From Amycolatopsis tolypomycina (GTDB lineage: Bacteria; Actinomycetota; Actinomycetes; Mycobacteriales; Pseudonocardiaceae): a DNA stretch of 64,000 nucleotides. The position numbers were made by a program, and so were the translations under genes. Below, in pieces: positions 50,303 through 61,292 of the stretch. The DNA lies in NCBI RefSeq assembly GCF_900105945.1, contig NZ_FNSO01000004.1:1674001-1738000 (forward strand), read 5' to 3'. The notes under the pieces were generated by a model, which was given only the letters and a program-made list of their open reading frames with translations, had not been told where the DNA came from and made no database searches. Position 1 is the stretch's first letter, and the number at the start of each line of letters is the position of its first letter.

Positions 50303-51514
50303 TTGGACAGATCCCTGGCGGTGGAGCGTCTCCTCCGTGACGTACCACCGCACGACCTGCCCGGTGCCCTGCGCACGGGACTCGGCGAGCACTTCGGCGC
50401 CGAGGCGGTCGAGCTGCTGATGGCCGACTACGCCCTCACGGAGCTGTGCCGGGTGGGCGAGCAGCCGTACACGACGGAGCCGATCCCGGTCGAGGGCACG
50501 ACCCCGGGCGCGGCGTTCCTCGCCCAGGCGGCGACGTTCACCCGCGACGGCGACCAGGTCACCGGCTACCTGCCGGTCAGCGTCCGCGGCGACCGGCTCG
50601 GCGTCCTGGCCGTCACCCTGCCCGCCGAACCGGACCCGCCGGTGTGGGCCGAGCTCGAGCGGTTCGCCGAGGCGGTGGCGCACGAGCTGTTCGTCGCCGA
50701 CCGCGACACCGATCTGTACATCCAGGCGCGGCGTTCGTCGCGGCTGACGCTGGCCGCGGAGATGCAGTGGCAGCTGCTGCCCGGGCGCGCCTGCACCCGG
50801 GCCGAGTTCGCGCTGGGCGGGCAGCTCGAGCCGGCCTACGCCATCTACGGCGACTGCTTCGACTGGTCGGCGTCCGCGCGGAAGCTCGCCGTCACGCTGA
50901 TCAACGGCATGGGGGAGGGCAGCGACGCGGCGCTGCTGACGAACCTGGCCGTGAACGCGCTGCGCAACGCCCGGCGCGCCGGGATCCCGCTCGACGCGCA
51001 GGCCGAACTCGCCGACCAGGCGCTCTACGCGCACTACCGCGGCGCCGAGCACGTGGCCGCGCTGCTGCTGGAGTTCGACCTCGGCACCGGCGCGGTGCAG
51101 GTGGTCGACGCGGGCTCGCCGCGGCTGTGGCGGCTGCGGGACGGCAAGGCCGAGCGGATCCTCTTCGACGAGCAGCTCCCGCTCGGCACGTTCGACGACA
51201 CGATCTACACCCTCGAGGGCTTCCAGGCGGCCGACGGCGACCGCTTCGTCTTCGTCAGCGACGGCGTGTACAACGCGCTCGGCCCGCACGGCGAGTTGTA
51301 CGGAGACCGCGAACTCGCCGAAGCGGTGACGGCGACGGCCGAGCTGCCGGCGGCGCACGTCCCCGGCGCCGTGCTGCGGGAGCTGTCCACGCGTCGCCAC
51401 GGCGGTCAGGCCGAGGACGACGCGATGGTGGTGTGCCTGGACTGGTTCGGTCCCGCGCCGGTGCCGGGGAACGGGCCGGCGATGACCGTGCGGCCGGCCG
51501 ACGAGGAGCGGTAG
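50303..51514 (+). CDS. PP2C-type phosphatase with variant NGMGEG motif
   Basis: 403 residues from TTG 50303 (AGGAGG seven bases away; the GTG at 50285 lies in front of that site). An N-terminal GAF-like sensor region (to about 140), a linker (SSRLTLAAEMQWQLLPGRA) and a SpoIIE domain: LAVTLINGMGEGSDAALL with Asn where the first Asp is usual, VDAGSPRLWRL, FVSDGVYNAL and EDDAMVVCLDW. Probably a third output phosphatase or a degenerate partner. Divergent from the rsb operon. Confidence 0.88.
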   Translation: MDRSLAVERLLRDVPPHDLPGALRTGLGEHFGAEAVELLMADYALTELCRVGEQPYTTEPIPVEGTTPGAAFLAQAATFTRDGDQVTGYLPVSVRGDRLGVLAVTLPAEPDPPVWAELERFAEAVAHELFVADRDTDLYIQARRSSRLTLAAEMQWQLLPGRACTRAEFALGGQLEPAYAIYGDCFDWSASARKLAVTLINGMGEGSDAALLTNLAVNALRNARRAGIPLDAQAELADQALYAHYRGAEHVAALLLEFDLGTGAVQVVDAGSPRLWRLRDGKAERILFDEQLPLGTFDDTIYTLEGFQAADGDRFVFVSDGVYNALGPHGELYGDRELAEAVTATAELPAAHVPGAVLRELSTRRHGGQAEDDAMVVCLDWFGPAPVPGNGPAMTVRPADEER

Positions 51515-51550
51515 CGCGGGCAGGGCAGCGGTCGAAGCCGGGGCGGTAAA

Positions 51551-51583
51551 AGCGGTCCCGCCGCCGGTGGCAGCGGGACCGCT
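51551..51583. terminator. Bidirectional terminator
   Basis: AGCGGTCCCGC and GCGGGACCGCT form a perfect 11-bp stem with an 11-base loop between the phosphatase stop and the convergent hsp20 operon. Confidence 0.75.
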
Positions 51584-51600
51584 CGAACTGCTCGGCCTCG

Positions 51601-51861
51601 TCACTGCTGGCCGGTCTCGACCGTCCAGCCGTACTGGCCGATCTCCTTCTTCGCGAGAACCACGCCGTTGCCGTCGAGGATCAGCTGGACGTCGCCGTTG
51701 GCGGCGATCTTCTTCACCACCGGGTCGGTTTCCACTGTCCAGCCGTACTGGCCGACCTCCTTCTTCGCCAGCACCACGCCGGTGCTGTCGAGGATCAGCT
51801 GCGTGCCGTCGGAGCCGACCGCGATCTTGCCGGGCAGGCCTTTCGCGCCGTCCGGAATCAG
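51601..51861 (-). CDS. Two-repeat hypothetical protein, non-canonical start
   Basis: The open frame has no ATG, GTG or TTG after its upstream stop until codon 36. A CTG at 51861 overlaps the stop of the preceding gene (CTGA), as the other genes of this operon do, and would give 86 residues. Two copies of LILD-x2-GVVLAKKE-x-GQYGWTVET (QLILDSTGVV and QLILDGNGVV) span almost the whole protein, each about 36 residues. GTG 51777 would leave 58 residues. Function unknown. Confidence 0.5.
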   Translation of the reverse strand: MIPDGAKGLPGKIAVGSDGTQLILDSTGVVLAKKEVGQYGWTVETDPVVKKIAANGDVQLILDGNGVVLAKKEIGQYGWTVETGQQ

Positions 51862-52151
51862 GCGGCCGCCGCCGGCGTCCGCTCACGAGCCGCCGCCCGC
51901 CCCGCCTCCAGGACCGCGGCGAGCACCTCATCCGGATCCACGCCCGGCTCCCACAGTTCACAACCGACGACGTGCGCCAGCTTGCGTCGCCGGTGCTGCG
52001 GCGTATCCGTCAACGCCACCTCGGTCGGGCGGCCCTTCTTGACCGCGTGGACCGCCCGGGTCACGAGGATCGCTTCCTGGCGGGTGGTGCCCAGTTCCGC
52101 CGCCGCGGCGAAGATGCGCTCCGCCGCGGCGCGGGCCTGGTCGGTCGTCAC
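51858..52151 (-). CDS. Small hypothetical protein in the hsp20 operon
   Basis: 97 residues, helical and basic: [20 protein letters not shown], then [20 protein letters not shown] and [21 protein letters not shown]. Overlaps hsp20 by 4 bp and the repeat gene by 4. Not recognised; probably a stress-associated accessory protein. Confidence 0.7.
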   Translation of the reverse strand: MTTDQARAAAERIFAAAAELGTTRQEAILVTRAVHAVKKGRPTEVALTDTPQHRRRKLAHVVGCELWEPGVDPDEVLAAVLEAGRAAARERTPAAAA

Positions 52152-52585
52152 GCCTGGATTTCCTTGCGGTCGGACTGCGCGCCGCTGATCTCGATGCGCC
52201 GCGGCTTGGCCTTCTCGGCGACCGGGATGCGCAGCGTCAGCACGCCCGCCTCGTAGTCCGCCGCGATGCGGTCGGTGTCCAGGCTTTCGCCGAGGAACAG
52301 CTGGCGCGAGAAGACGCCCAGCGGCCGCTCGGAAACCTGCATCTCGACGTTGTCCCCGCCGGGCAGCGGACGGCGCTCGGCCTTGACCGTCAGCACGTTG
52401 CGCTCGATGTCGAGCTCGATGGCGTCGGGGGCGACGCCGGGCAGGTCGAAGCAGACCACGAACTCGTCGCCGGCGCGGTAGGCGTCCATCGGCATCGCGG
52501 CCGGCTTCGACCAGGTTCCGGCGGTGCCGAGGACCTGCTGGGCGAAGCGGTCCAGCTCACGGAACGGGTCGGTGCGCATCAACAT
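52148..52585 (-). CDS. Small heat-shock protein Hsp20 (alpha-crystallin)
   Basis: 145 residues from ATG 52585 (GAAGGAGGG site). N-terminal [17 protein letters not shown], then the alpha-crystallin domain: [69 protein letters not shown] (GVLTLxIP). Holdase chaperone binding unfolded proteins. A RheA-type operator lies 59 bases upstream. Confidence 0.95.
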   Translation of the reverse strand: MLMRTDPFRELDRFAQQVLGTAGTWSKPAAMPMDAYRAGDEFVVCFDLPGVAPDAIELDIERNVLTVKAERRPLPGGDNVEMQVSERPLGVFSRQLFLGESLDTDRIAADYEAGVLTLRIPVAEKAKPRRIEISGAQSDRKEIQA

Positions 52586-52643
52586 CGGTGTCCCTCCTTC
52601 TGGGCTTCGACGGTTCGTGTCAACACGCACCACCTTTCTACCA

Positions 52644-52662
52644 TGTCATCCAAACGATGACA
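52644..52662. promoter_or_regulatory. RheA-type heat-shock operator
   Basis: TGTCATC-CAAAC-GATGACA matches exactly the site TGTCATC-N5-GATGACA bound by RheA, the thermosensing repressor of hsp18 in Streptomyces albus. It is upstream of hsp20, but no rheA-like gene is adjacent. Confidence 0.85.
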
Positions 52663-52670
52663 AGTAGGAA

Positions 52671-52688
52671 GTCGTCCACAAGATGACA
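52671..52688. promoter_or_regulatory. Second, imperfect copy of the heat-shock operator
   Basis: GTCGTC-CACAA-GATGAC, 27 bp from the first site centre to centre, with one mismatch between arms. It lies nearer the divergent SDR gene and could allow the same regulator to control it. Confidence 0.5.
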
Positions 52689-52758
52689 AAGTGTGAGCCG
52701 GTGTCCGGCGGGAACACGGCAGGCGAGATCGAAAACCCCCGTCTTCGGAGGAGCCACC

Positions 52759-53601
52759 GTGCCCGAACAGCCCGCCCAGCAGCAGACCCCACCCGGGACG
52801 ACCGCCGCGATGACCCCGCGGCCCGACCACGGCGAGCAGAGCTACCGCGGCTCCGGCAAGCTGACCGGCAAGGCGGCGCTCATCACCGGGGCGGACAGCG
52901 GGATCGGCCGCGCGGTGGCGATCGCGTACGCGCGCGAAGGCGCCGACGTGCTGATCTCCTACCTCGACGAACACGAGGACGCCGAAGAAACCCGGCGCTG
53001 GGTCGAGGAAGCCGGCCGCAAGGCCGTCGTCGTGCCCGGGGACGTCGCCGATCCGGCGCACTGCCGGGCCCTCGTCGACCGGGCGGTCGAGGAGTTCGGC
53101 CGGCTCGACGTCCTGGTCAGCAACGCCGCCTTCCAGATGAGCCACGAAACCCTGGAAGAGATCCCGGACGAGGAGTGGGACCGCACCCTCGCCATCAACC
53201 TGAGCGCCTTCTTCCACCTCGCCAAGGCCGCCGTGCCGCACCTGAAGCCCGGGGCGTCGATCATCGGCAGTTCGTCGGTGAACTCCGACAACCCGACCCC
53301 GCAGCTGCTGCCCTACGACGTGACGAAAGCGGGCATCGCCAACATGTGCGCCGCGCTGGCCCAGCTGCTGGGCCCGAAGGGGATCCGGGTCAACAGCGTC
53401 GCGCCGGGACCGATCTGGACGCCGCTGATCCCGTCCACCATGCCGGAGGAGGCGGTGCAGACCTTCGGCGAGCAGGTGCCGCTGGGCCGCGCCGGCCAGC
53501 CGGCCGAGCTGGCGCCGGTGTACGTGCTGCTGGCGTCCGACGACGGCAGCTACGTGTCCGGCGCGCGCGTCGCGGTGACGGGCGGCGCGCCGATCCTCTG
53601 A
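52759..53601 (+). CDS. SDR family oxidoreductase (general stress protein 39-like)
   Basis: 280 residues from GTG 52759 (CGGAGGAG site). A disordered N-terminus (PEQPAQQQTPPG), then YRGSGKLTGKAALITGADSGIGRAVA, SSSVNSDNPTPQLLPYDVTKAG (Ser, Tyr, Lys) and VAPGPIWTPLIPSTMPEEAV, the glucose/ribitol-dehydrogenase-like SDR group of B. subtilis YdaD/GSP39. Divergent from hsp20, next to the second operator, so probably heat- or stress-induced. Confidence 0.92.
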   Translation: MPEQPAQQQTPPGTTAAMTPRPDHGEQSYRGSGKLTGKAALITGADSGIGRAVAIAYAREGADVLISYLDEHEDAEETRRWVEEAGRKAVVVPGDVADPAHCRALVDRAVEEFGRLDVLVSNAAFQMSHETLEEIPDEEWDRTLAINLSAFFHLAKAAVPHLKPGASIIGSSSVNSDNPTPQLLPYDVTKAGIANMCAALAQLLGPKGIRVNSVAPGPIWTPLIPSTMPEEAVQTFGEQVPLGRAGQPAELAPVYVLLASDDGSYVSGARVAVTGGAPIL

Positions 53602-53608
53602 CCGGCGC

Positions 53609-53848
53609 TCACCGCCGCCCGAGGTGGAGGCAGACGGCGAGGTTGCCGGCGACGCACGCCGCGAACAGCCAGGGCAGTGCCCAGAAGATCCCCGCCGCCA
53701 GCAGCACCAGCGTGAGAGCGTCCAGGCTCAGGCAGGCCGCCAGCCGAGCTCGGGCACCCGCTCGCAGGCCTCGCTCGATGGCGCGCAGCCGTCGTCGTTC
53801 CCACGCTGCCAGTGGCCGGCCCGGGTCAGCGGCCGCGGGGGTCGTCAC
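53609..53848 (-). CDS. DUF3040-like small membrane protein
   Basis: 79 residues: [20 protein letters not shown] is the DUF3040 N-terminal pattern, followed by two hydrophobic helices ([20 protein letters not shown] and [17 protein letters not shown]). Overlaps the ctaD stop by 23 bp on the same strand. Function unknown. Confidence 0.75.
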   Translation of the reverse strand: MTTPAAADPGRPLAAWERRRLRAIERGLRAGARARLAACLSLDALTLVLLAAGIFWALPWLFAACVAGNLAVCLHLGRR

Positions 53849-55598
53849 TTCCGCCCTGCTCGTCGGGCTGGGTGGCGCCCGCGGCGACCTCGAACGGCGA
53901 CGGTGCGTTGCCGGGGTGGCCGCGGGTGATGTGGCCTTCCGCGCGCATCCGCTCGACCATGTGCGGGTAGTGCAGCTCGAACGCGGGCCGCTCGGAGCGG
54001 ATCCTCGGCAGCTCCGTGAAGTTGTGCCGGGGCGGTGGGCTGGTCGTCGCCCACTCGAGGGAATTGCCGTAGCCCCAGGGATCGTCGACGCCGACGGGCT
54101 CGCCGTAGCGGTAGCTCTTGAAGACGTTCCAGATGAACGGCAGCACCGACAGGCCCAGCACGAACGCGCCGATCGTGGACACCGTGTGCATGATCGTGAA
54201 CTGGTCGCTGGAGAGATAGTCGGCGTAGCGGCGCGGCATGCCCGCGTCGCCGAGCCAGTGCTGGATGAGGAACGTGATGTGGAACCCGGAGAACGTCGTC
54301 CAGAAGTGCCACTTCGCCAGTCCCTCGTCGAGCATCCGGCCGGTGATCTTGGGGAACCAGAAGTAGATGCCGGCGAACGTCGCGAACACGATCGTGCCGA
54401 AGAGCACGTAGTGGAAGTGGGCGACGACGAAGTAGCTGTCGTGGACGTGGAAGTCCAGCGGCGGTGACGCGAGGATGATCCCGGTCAGGCCGCCGAGCAG
54501 GAACGTCACGAGGAAGCCGACCGACCACAGCATCGGCGACTCGAACGTCAGCTGCCCCTTCCACATCGTGCCGATCCAGTTGAAGAACTTGATCCCGGTC
54601 GGCACCGCGATCAGGAACGTCATGAACGAGAAGAACGGCAGCAGCACCGCGCCGGTGGCGAACATGTGGTGCGCCCACACCGCCACCGACAGCGCGGTGA
54701 TGCCGAGCGTCGCGAACACCATCGTCTTGTAGCCGAACAAGGGTTTTCGGCTGAACACGGGGATGATCTCGGTGACGATCCCGAAGTACGGCAACGCGAC
54801 CACGTAGACCTCGGGATGGCCGAAGAACCAGAACAGGTGCTGCCACAGGATCGCGCCGCCGTTCTCCGGGTCGAACACGTGCGCGCCGAGGTGCCGGTCC
54901 GCCAGCAGGCCGAACAGCGCCGCGGTGAGGATCGGGAACGCGAGCAGGATCAGCACCGAGGTGAACAGGATGTTCCAGGTGAAGATCGGCATCCGCCACA
55001 TGAGCATCCCGGGACAGCGCAGGCACACCACGGTCGTGACCATGTTGACCGCGCCGAGGATCGTGCCGAGACCGGTGACGATCAGCCCCGCGATCCACAG
55101 GTCGCCGCCGACGCCGGGGGAGTGGATGGCGTTGGACAGCGGCGTGTAGGCGGTCCAGCCGAAGTCGGGCGGGCCGCCGGGGGTGATGTAGCCCGACAGC
55201 ACGATCAGCCCGCCGAAGAGGTAGAGCCAGTAGGAGAACGCGTTGAGCCGGGGGAACGCCACGTCCGGCGAGCCGATCTGCAGCGGCAGCACGAAGTTGG
55301 CGAACCCGAACAGGTTCGGCGTGGCGTAGAGCAGCAGCATGATCGTGCCGTGCATGGTGAACAGCTGGTTGTACTGCTCCGGCGACAGGAATTGCAGGCC
55401 GGGCCGGGCCAGCTCGCCCCGCATCAGCAACGCCGTCAGGCCGCCGATCAGGAAGAACCCGAACGACGTCGTCAGGTACAGCACGCCGATCGTCTTGTGG
55501 TCGGTGGTGCGGAGCGTCTTGAGGATCGTCGCGCCGCGCGGTCCCCGCCACACCGGGCGGTGGGGGATCGGGGCCGGGCGCGTCACCGTGTCGGTCAT
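53826..55598 (-). CDS. ctaD: Cytochrome c oxidase subunit I
   Basis: 590 residues, twelve helices. [20 protein letters not shown] (heme a His), [15 protein letters not shown] (Cu-B His and cross-linked Tyr), [17 protein letters not shown] (the other Cu-B His pair), [20 protein letters not shown] (heme a3/a His). A C-terminal extension of about 60 residues is normal for actinobacteria. Catalyses reduction of oxygen with cytochrome c. No ctaC/E/F genes are nearby, so it is probably an additional copy. Confidence 0.96.
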   Translation of the reverse strand: MTDTVTRPAPIPHRPVWRGPRGATILKTLRTTDHKTIGVLYLTTSFGFFLIGGLTALLMRGELARPGLQFLSPEQYNQLFTMHGTIMLLLYATPNLFGFANFVLPLQIGSPDVAFPRLNAFSYWLYLFGGLIVLSGYITPGGPPDFGWTAYTPLSNAIHSPGVGGDLWIAGLIVTGLGTILGAVNMVTTVVCLRCPGMLMWRMPIFTWNILFTSVLILLAFPILTAALFGLLADRHLGAHVFDPENGGAILWQHLFWFFGHPEVYVVALPYFGIVTEIIPVFSRKPLFGYKTMVFATLGITALSVAVWAHHMFATGAVLLPFFSFMTFLIAVPTGIKFFNWIGTMWKGQLTFESPMLWSVGFLVTFLLGGLTGIILASPPLDFHVHDSYFVVAHFHYVLFGTIVFATFAGIYFWFPKITGRMLDEGLAKWHFWTTFSGFHITFLIQHWLGDAGMPRRYADYLSSDQFTIMHTVSTIGAFVLGLSVLPFIWNVFKSYRYGEPVGVDDPWGYGNSLEWATTSPPPRHNFTELPRIRSERPAFELHYPHMVERMRAEGHITRGHPGNAPSPFEVAAGATQPDEQGGSDDPRGR

Positions 55599-55988
55599 CG
55601 GACTCCCACCTGCTGCCGGAAAACGAGCTGGTCCCGCGCGCGTACCCGCACCGGGCGCGGATACACGCGCGGGACGGGAATCAGCCACCCGGGTGCAGGA
55701 CGGCGCGCAGGCAGTCGTCCTTCTTGTGCTCCGGCCGCCAGTTCCGTGCCGCGGCCGCCGGGCGCGGGCCGCACCTGCGGGTCGCGCCCGACCTCGTCCC
55801 GGGGCAGGTTGACGGCCACGCCGAGCCGGCGGTCCGGCGGCGGGGACTTCCGCCGCGCCGCGGCGGTGCCCGCCACCGCGAGTGCTGTCGGCCGCTTCAT
55901 GCCGGGTCGAGAGGCCCGGCTTCCCGGATTGCGGCCGGACACACCGCCACGACCGGCCGGTGTTCGCAACCGGAGTGAGACCCGGTCC

Positions 55989-56016
55989 GGTGATTGACAC
56001 CGGTCCCGCCGGGTAT
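55989..56016 (+). promoter_or_regulatory. Candidate general-stress sigma promoter
   Basis: GGTGAT (55989-55994), 16 bases, GGGTAT (56011-56016), about 77 bases before the DUF4383 gene. GGGTAT is the consensus -10 of actinobacterial sigma-B/sigma-F. Confidence 0.4.
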
Positions 56017-56092
56017 GCCGTCCGGCGTAGCGCCGATCACCGACCGGGCCACCTGGCTGCCGGCCGCGGCGCGATCGCCGAAAGGAACCGCC

Positions 56093-56572
56093 ATGTCCAC
56101 CGCTTCCCCCACCCGCACCAGGACCCCGGTTCAGGTCGCCGCCGCGGTCGTAGCGGTCGTTTTCCTGCTGGTCGGCGTGCTCGGCTTCGTCCCGGGCATC
56201 ACGACGGACTACGACCAGCTGAGCTTCGCCGGCCACGACTCGATGGCCATGCTGCTCGGCGTGTTCATGGTCTCGGTGCTGCACAACATCGTCCACCTGC
56301 TGTTCGGTGTCGTGGGCCTCGCCTCGGCCCGCACCCCGCGCGGCGCCCGGCTGTTCCTCATCGCCGGGGGAGCCGTGTACCTCGTGCTCTGGCTCTACGG
56401 GCTGCTGATCGACCACGGCAGCGACGCGAACTTCGTGCCCGTGAACACCGCGGACAACTGGCTGCACCTGGGCCTGGGCGTCGGCATGATCGCCCTCGGC
56501 CTGCTCACCGGCCGCGCGGACCGCACCGCCGGTCCGGGGCCGCACGCCACCCGGGGCCCCGGCCTCGGCTGA
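56093..56572 (+). CDS. DUF4383 membrane protein
   Basis: 159 residues from ATG 56093 (AAAGGAA site). Four helices: VQVAAAVVAVVFLLVGVLGF, MAMLLGVFMVSVLHNIVHLL, LFLIAGGAVYLVLWLYGLLI and WLHLGLGVGMIALGLL. HNIVHLLFGVVGLA and NTADNWLHLGLGVGM are the DUF4383 signatures. Common in actinomycetes; function unknown. Confidence 0.92.
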   Translation: MSTASPTRTRTPVQVAAAVVAVVFLLVGVLGFVPGITTDYDQLSFAGHDSMAMLLGVFMVSVLHNIVHLLFGVVGLASARTPRGARLFLIAGGAVYLVLWLYGLLIDHGSDANFVPVNTADNWLHLGLGVGMIALGLLTGRADRTAGPGPHATRGPGLG

Positions 56573-56699
56573 CCACCACGCACGGCGTGGTCACCGGGTC
56601 CATGGCCCGCCGACGTCGGGAGCGGCCTCGGCGACCGTGGTCCAGGCGTGCCGGTGCGGCGGCGAGTCCTCGGTGATCCGCGCCTCTCGTTCACGCGGG

Positions 56700-56729
56700 A
56701 GCCGGGTCGCTTGCCGCCGCGACCCGGCT
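56700..56729. terminator. Terminator between DUF4383 and glgX
   Basis: AGCCGGGTCGC and GCGACCCGGCT, a perfect 11-bp stem with an 8-base loop, between the two convergent genes. Confidence 0.7.
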
Positions 56730-56746
56730 ACCCCGCGTGTCCGCCG

Positions 56747-58930
<2,184 letters not shown>

Positions 58931-58965
58931 TGGGCCTCCAGAGGTGCGAGGGATCTCCGGCCGGG

Positions 58966-58992
58966 ATACCCAGCCGGGCGACCCCGGACACC
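58966..58992 (-). promoter_or_regulatory. Candidate general-stress sigma promoter of glgX
   Basis: On the minus strand GGTGTC (58992-58987), 15 bases, GGGTAT (58971-58966), 36 bases before the GTG. Similar to the site at 55989. Confidence 0.42.
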
Positions 58993-59075
58993 GTGACGTC
59001 GCCCTCCTCACCCGGACGCACCACCGGCGCGTGACCGCTGTGTGTTCAACGGTCGCGCGCCGATCGCCGGTGGGG

Positions 59076-59942
59076 TCAGGTCAGCTTGTTCTTGACGTCC
59101 TTGGCTTTGCCCTTGGCCGTGCCCTTCGCGTCCTGCAGCGGCGCGTAGGTCCCGTACAGCGCGGGGTCGGGCTTCGGCGCTGTGCCGGGGCCGCCGAGGG
59201 GTTCGGGGTCCATGAGGTATTCGATGCCGGCGTCGGTGGTCCAGCTGGTGCCTTTGGCGCCGTCGGGGCCGTCGGAGAGGTGCCAGATGGTGTGGTTGTG
59301 GGTCTGGTCTTCTTCGTCGAGCAGGGCGTTGGGGGCGATGTCGTCCTCGAGGCCGTCGGCCTTGAGCTCTTCGATCGCGGCCAGCCACTGCTTCTGGTGG
59401 ACGGTGTCGCGGGCGAGGTTGAACTGGAGCATGGCCTTGACTCCGGGGTCGTCGGTCATGTTGTACAGCCGTGCGGTCTGCAGCCGGCCCTGTGCTTCGG
59501 CGGCGGCGTTGGCGCGGAAGTCGGCGAGCAGGTTGCCGGAGGCGACGATGTACTTGCCGTTCCACGGGGTGCCGTTGCTGTCGGCGGGCAGGGCGCCGCC
59601 GCCGGCGACGATCGCCTGCTGGACGTCCATCCCGCCGATCACCGCGGCCATCACCGGGTCCTTGACGGACTCGGCGGTGGCGGTCGCGGGTGCCCCTTCG
59701 AGCAGGCGCGCGACCATGGTGGCGAGCATTTCGACGTGCCCGATCTCTTCGGTCGCGGTGTCCATGATCAGGTCTTTGTACTTGCCTTCGATGCGGCAGT
59801 TCCAGCCCTGGAACAGGTACTGCATCGTGACGGTCATTTCGCCGAACGCGCCGCCGATGAGCTCCTGGAGCTTGTGGGCGTAGACGGGGTCGGGCTTTTC
59901 GGGCTTGGCTTCGAACTGCAGCAGCTTCGTGTGACGGAACAC
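59076..59942 (-). CDS. Manganese catalase
   Basis: 288 residues from GTG 59942 (GGAGG site). Ferritin-like four-helix bundle: LIGGAFGEMTVTMQYLFQGW and DTATEEIGHVEMLATMVARL (Glu and His ligands of the dimanganese site), then MLQFNLARDTVHQKQWLAAIEEL. Breaks hydrogen peroxide down without heme. The C-terminal Lys-rich tail (KGTAKGKAKDVKNKLT) is unusual. Confidence 0.95.
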   Translation of the reverse strand: MFRHTKLLQFEAKPEKPDPVYAHKLQELIGGAFGEMTVTMQYLFQGWNCRIEGKYKDLIMDTATEEIGHVEMLATMVARLLEGAPATATAESVKDPVMAAVIGGMDVQQAIVAGGGALPADSNGTPWNGKYIVASGNLLADFRANAAAEAQGRLQTARLYNMTDDPGVKAMLQFNLARDTVHQKQWLAAIEELKADGLEDDIAPNALLDEEDQTHNHTIWHLSDGPDGAKGTSWTTDAGIEYLMDPEPLGGPGTAPKPDPALYGTYAPLQDAKGTAKGKAKDVKNKLT

Positions 59943-59981
59943 GGGATTCCCTCCGTCGTCCGGGATGGGGTCGGAGGGGGC

Positions 59982-60006
59982 TTTCCCGGTTAGCGGAGGG
60001 TTAACC
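59982..60006 (-). promoter_or_regulatory. Weak stress-promoter-like sequence of the Mn catalase
   Basis: On the minus strand GGTT (60006-60003), 15 bases, GGGAAA (59987-59982). A looser version of the GTTT-N16-GGGAAC sites; suggestive only. Confidence 0.25.
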
Positions 60007-60087
60007 ACGGCGGAGCGGAGGATCGACAACGCCACCGTCGCTGTGGTAGTTGAACGCGGAACGTTCGATGGCGAGTGGAGCGAATAC

Positions 60088-60309
60088 GTGAGCGATCACC
60101 GGGAGCGGGTGCCGACCTGCCGGCGGTACCAGTGCGACGAGCCGGCCCTCTGGCGGAGGATGTGCGCGGCGCACTGGGCTCGCTGGCAGAACGGGACCGA
60201 CCCGCTCGACCAGCCGGGCGACGACGGCGAATCCCCGGGCCCCCGGGTGTGGCAGCCGCCGTTGCGGGAGAACAGCGTTTCGCAGCGGAAGCCCGGCCGT
60301 CCGCTGTGA
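60088..60309 (+). CDS. Small Cys/His hypothetical protein
   Basis: 73 residues from GTG 60088 (TGGAG site). TCRRYQCDEPALWRRMCAAH provides C-x4-C...C-x2-H, a likely single zinc site, followed by WARWQNGTDPLDQPG. Small proteins with this C-C-C-H pattern occur in many actinomycetes without known role. Followed by a very strong hairpin. Confidence 0.55.
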   Translation: MSDHRERVPTCRRYQCDEPALWRRMCAAHWARWQNGTDPLDQPGDDGESPGPRVWQPPLRENSVSQRKPGRPL

Positions 60310-60320
60310 CACCGATGCAC

Positions 60321-60365
60321 TGAAAGGGTCGTTCATGACGTCGGGCGTCATGAACGACCCTTTCA
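60321..60365. terminator. Perfect 20-bp hairpin between convergent genes
   Basis: Arms TGAAAGGGTCGTTCATGACG and its exact complement with a five-base loop. It begins 11 bases after the small gene and lies 28 bases before the stop of qorB. The A-rich and T-rich feet make it a bidirectional terminator. The perfect long stem resembles dispersed intergenic repeat hairpins. Confidence 0.8.
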
Positions 60366-60393
60366 TGACGTTCGAACCTCGCCGGGTGGTGGT

Positions 60394-61251
60394 TCAGAGC
60401 GTGCCGGCGACCTCGGCCACGGTGACGCCGATCGGCGTGCTCGGCCGGCCGATGAGGGCGCGGAGGTCGCCCGTGGTCTCGGCGAGCAGGCCGTCCTTGA
60501 TGCCGGCGTCGATCCCCACGAGCATGCCGACGACCGGCTCCGGCAGACCGGCCTGGGTGAGCACCTTGGCGTGCTCGTCGGCCGGCAGGTCGGCGTAGGT
60601 GGTCTCGCGGCCGGTGGCCTTGCCGATCTCGGCGGCGAGCTCCGCGTTCGACCACGCGACGTCCCCGGCGAGTTCGTAGATCTTGCCTTCGTGGCCTTCG
60701 CCGGTCAGCACGGCGACCGCGGCCGCGGCGTAGTCGGCGCGGGTGGCGCTGGCGACCCGGCCCTCACCGGCGCTGCCGGCGAAGCTGCCGGTGGCGACGG
60801 CCTGCTTGATCGTCTCGAGGTAGTTCTCGTTGTACCAGTTGTTGCGCAGGATCGTGGCGGTCAGGCCGGATGCCTGGATCAGCTCCTCGGTCGCCTTGTG
60901 CTCCGGGGCCAGCACGAGCGCCGACGTCGTCGCCTGCGGGGCGCTCGTGTAGACGAGGTGGCCGACACCGGCCTGCTTGGCCGCGTCGACGACCGCCTGG
61001 TGCTGGGCGACGCGCTGGCCGACTTCGCTGCTGGAGACCAGCAGCACCTTGTCGGCCCCCTTGAACGCGGCGACCAGGCTCTCGGGGTCGGCGTAGTCCG
61101 CGCGGCGGACGTCGACCCCGCGTTCGGCCAGGCCGGCCGCCTTCTCTGGCGTGCGCACCGCGGCGACGACCTGGTCGGCGGGCAGTTTCTCGAGCAGGCC
61201 TTCGACGACGAGCTTGCCGAGGTGGCCGGTGGCGCCGGTGACGACGATCAT
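60394..61251 (-). CDS. qorB: NAD(P)H:quinone oxidoreductase QorB-like
   Basis: 285 residues from ATG 61251 (AAGGAG site). NmrA/atypical SDR: IVVTGATGHLGKLVVEGLL, VVAAVRTPEKAAGLAERGVDVRRADY, LLVSSSEVGQRVAQH, YTSAPQATTSALVLAPEHKATEELIQASGL and LRNNWYNENY, all standard in E. coli QorB (YtfG). Two-electron reduction of quinones. Divergent from an HxlR regulator with a conserved Cys. Confidence 0.92.
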   Translation of the reverse strand: MIVVTGATGHLGKLVVEGLLEKLPADQVVAAVRTPEKAAGLAERGVDVRRADYADPESLVAAFKGADKVLLVSSSEVGQRVAQHQAVVDAAKQAGVGHLVYTSAPQATTSALVLAPEHKATEELIQASGLTATILRNNWYNENYLETIKQAVATGSFAGSAGEGRVASATRADYAAAAVAVLTGEGHEGKIYELAGDVAWSNAELAAEIGKATGRETTYADLPADEHAKVLTQAGLPEPVVGMLVGIDAGIKDGLLAETTGDLRALIGRPSTPIGVTVAEVAGTL

Positions 61252-61292
61252 GACGACTCCTTGAATGTTCAAGTACCTGGTCCCTGAAGGAT

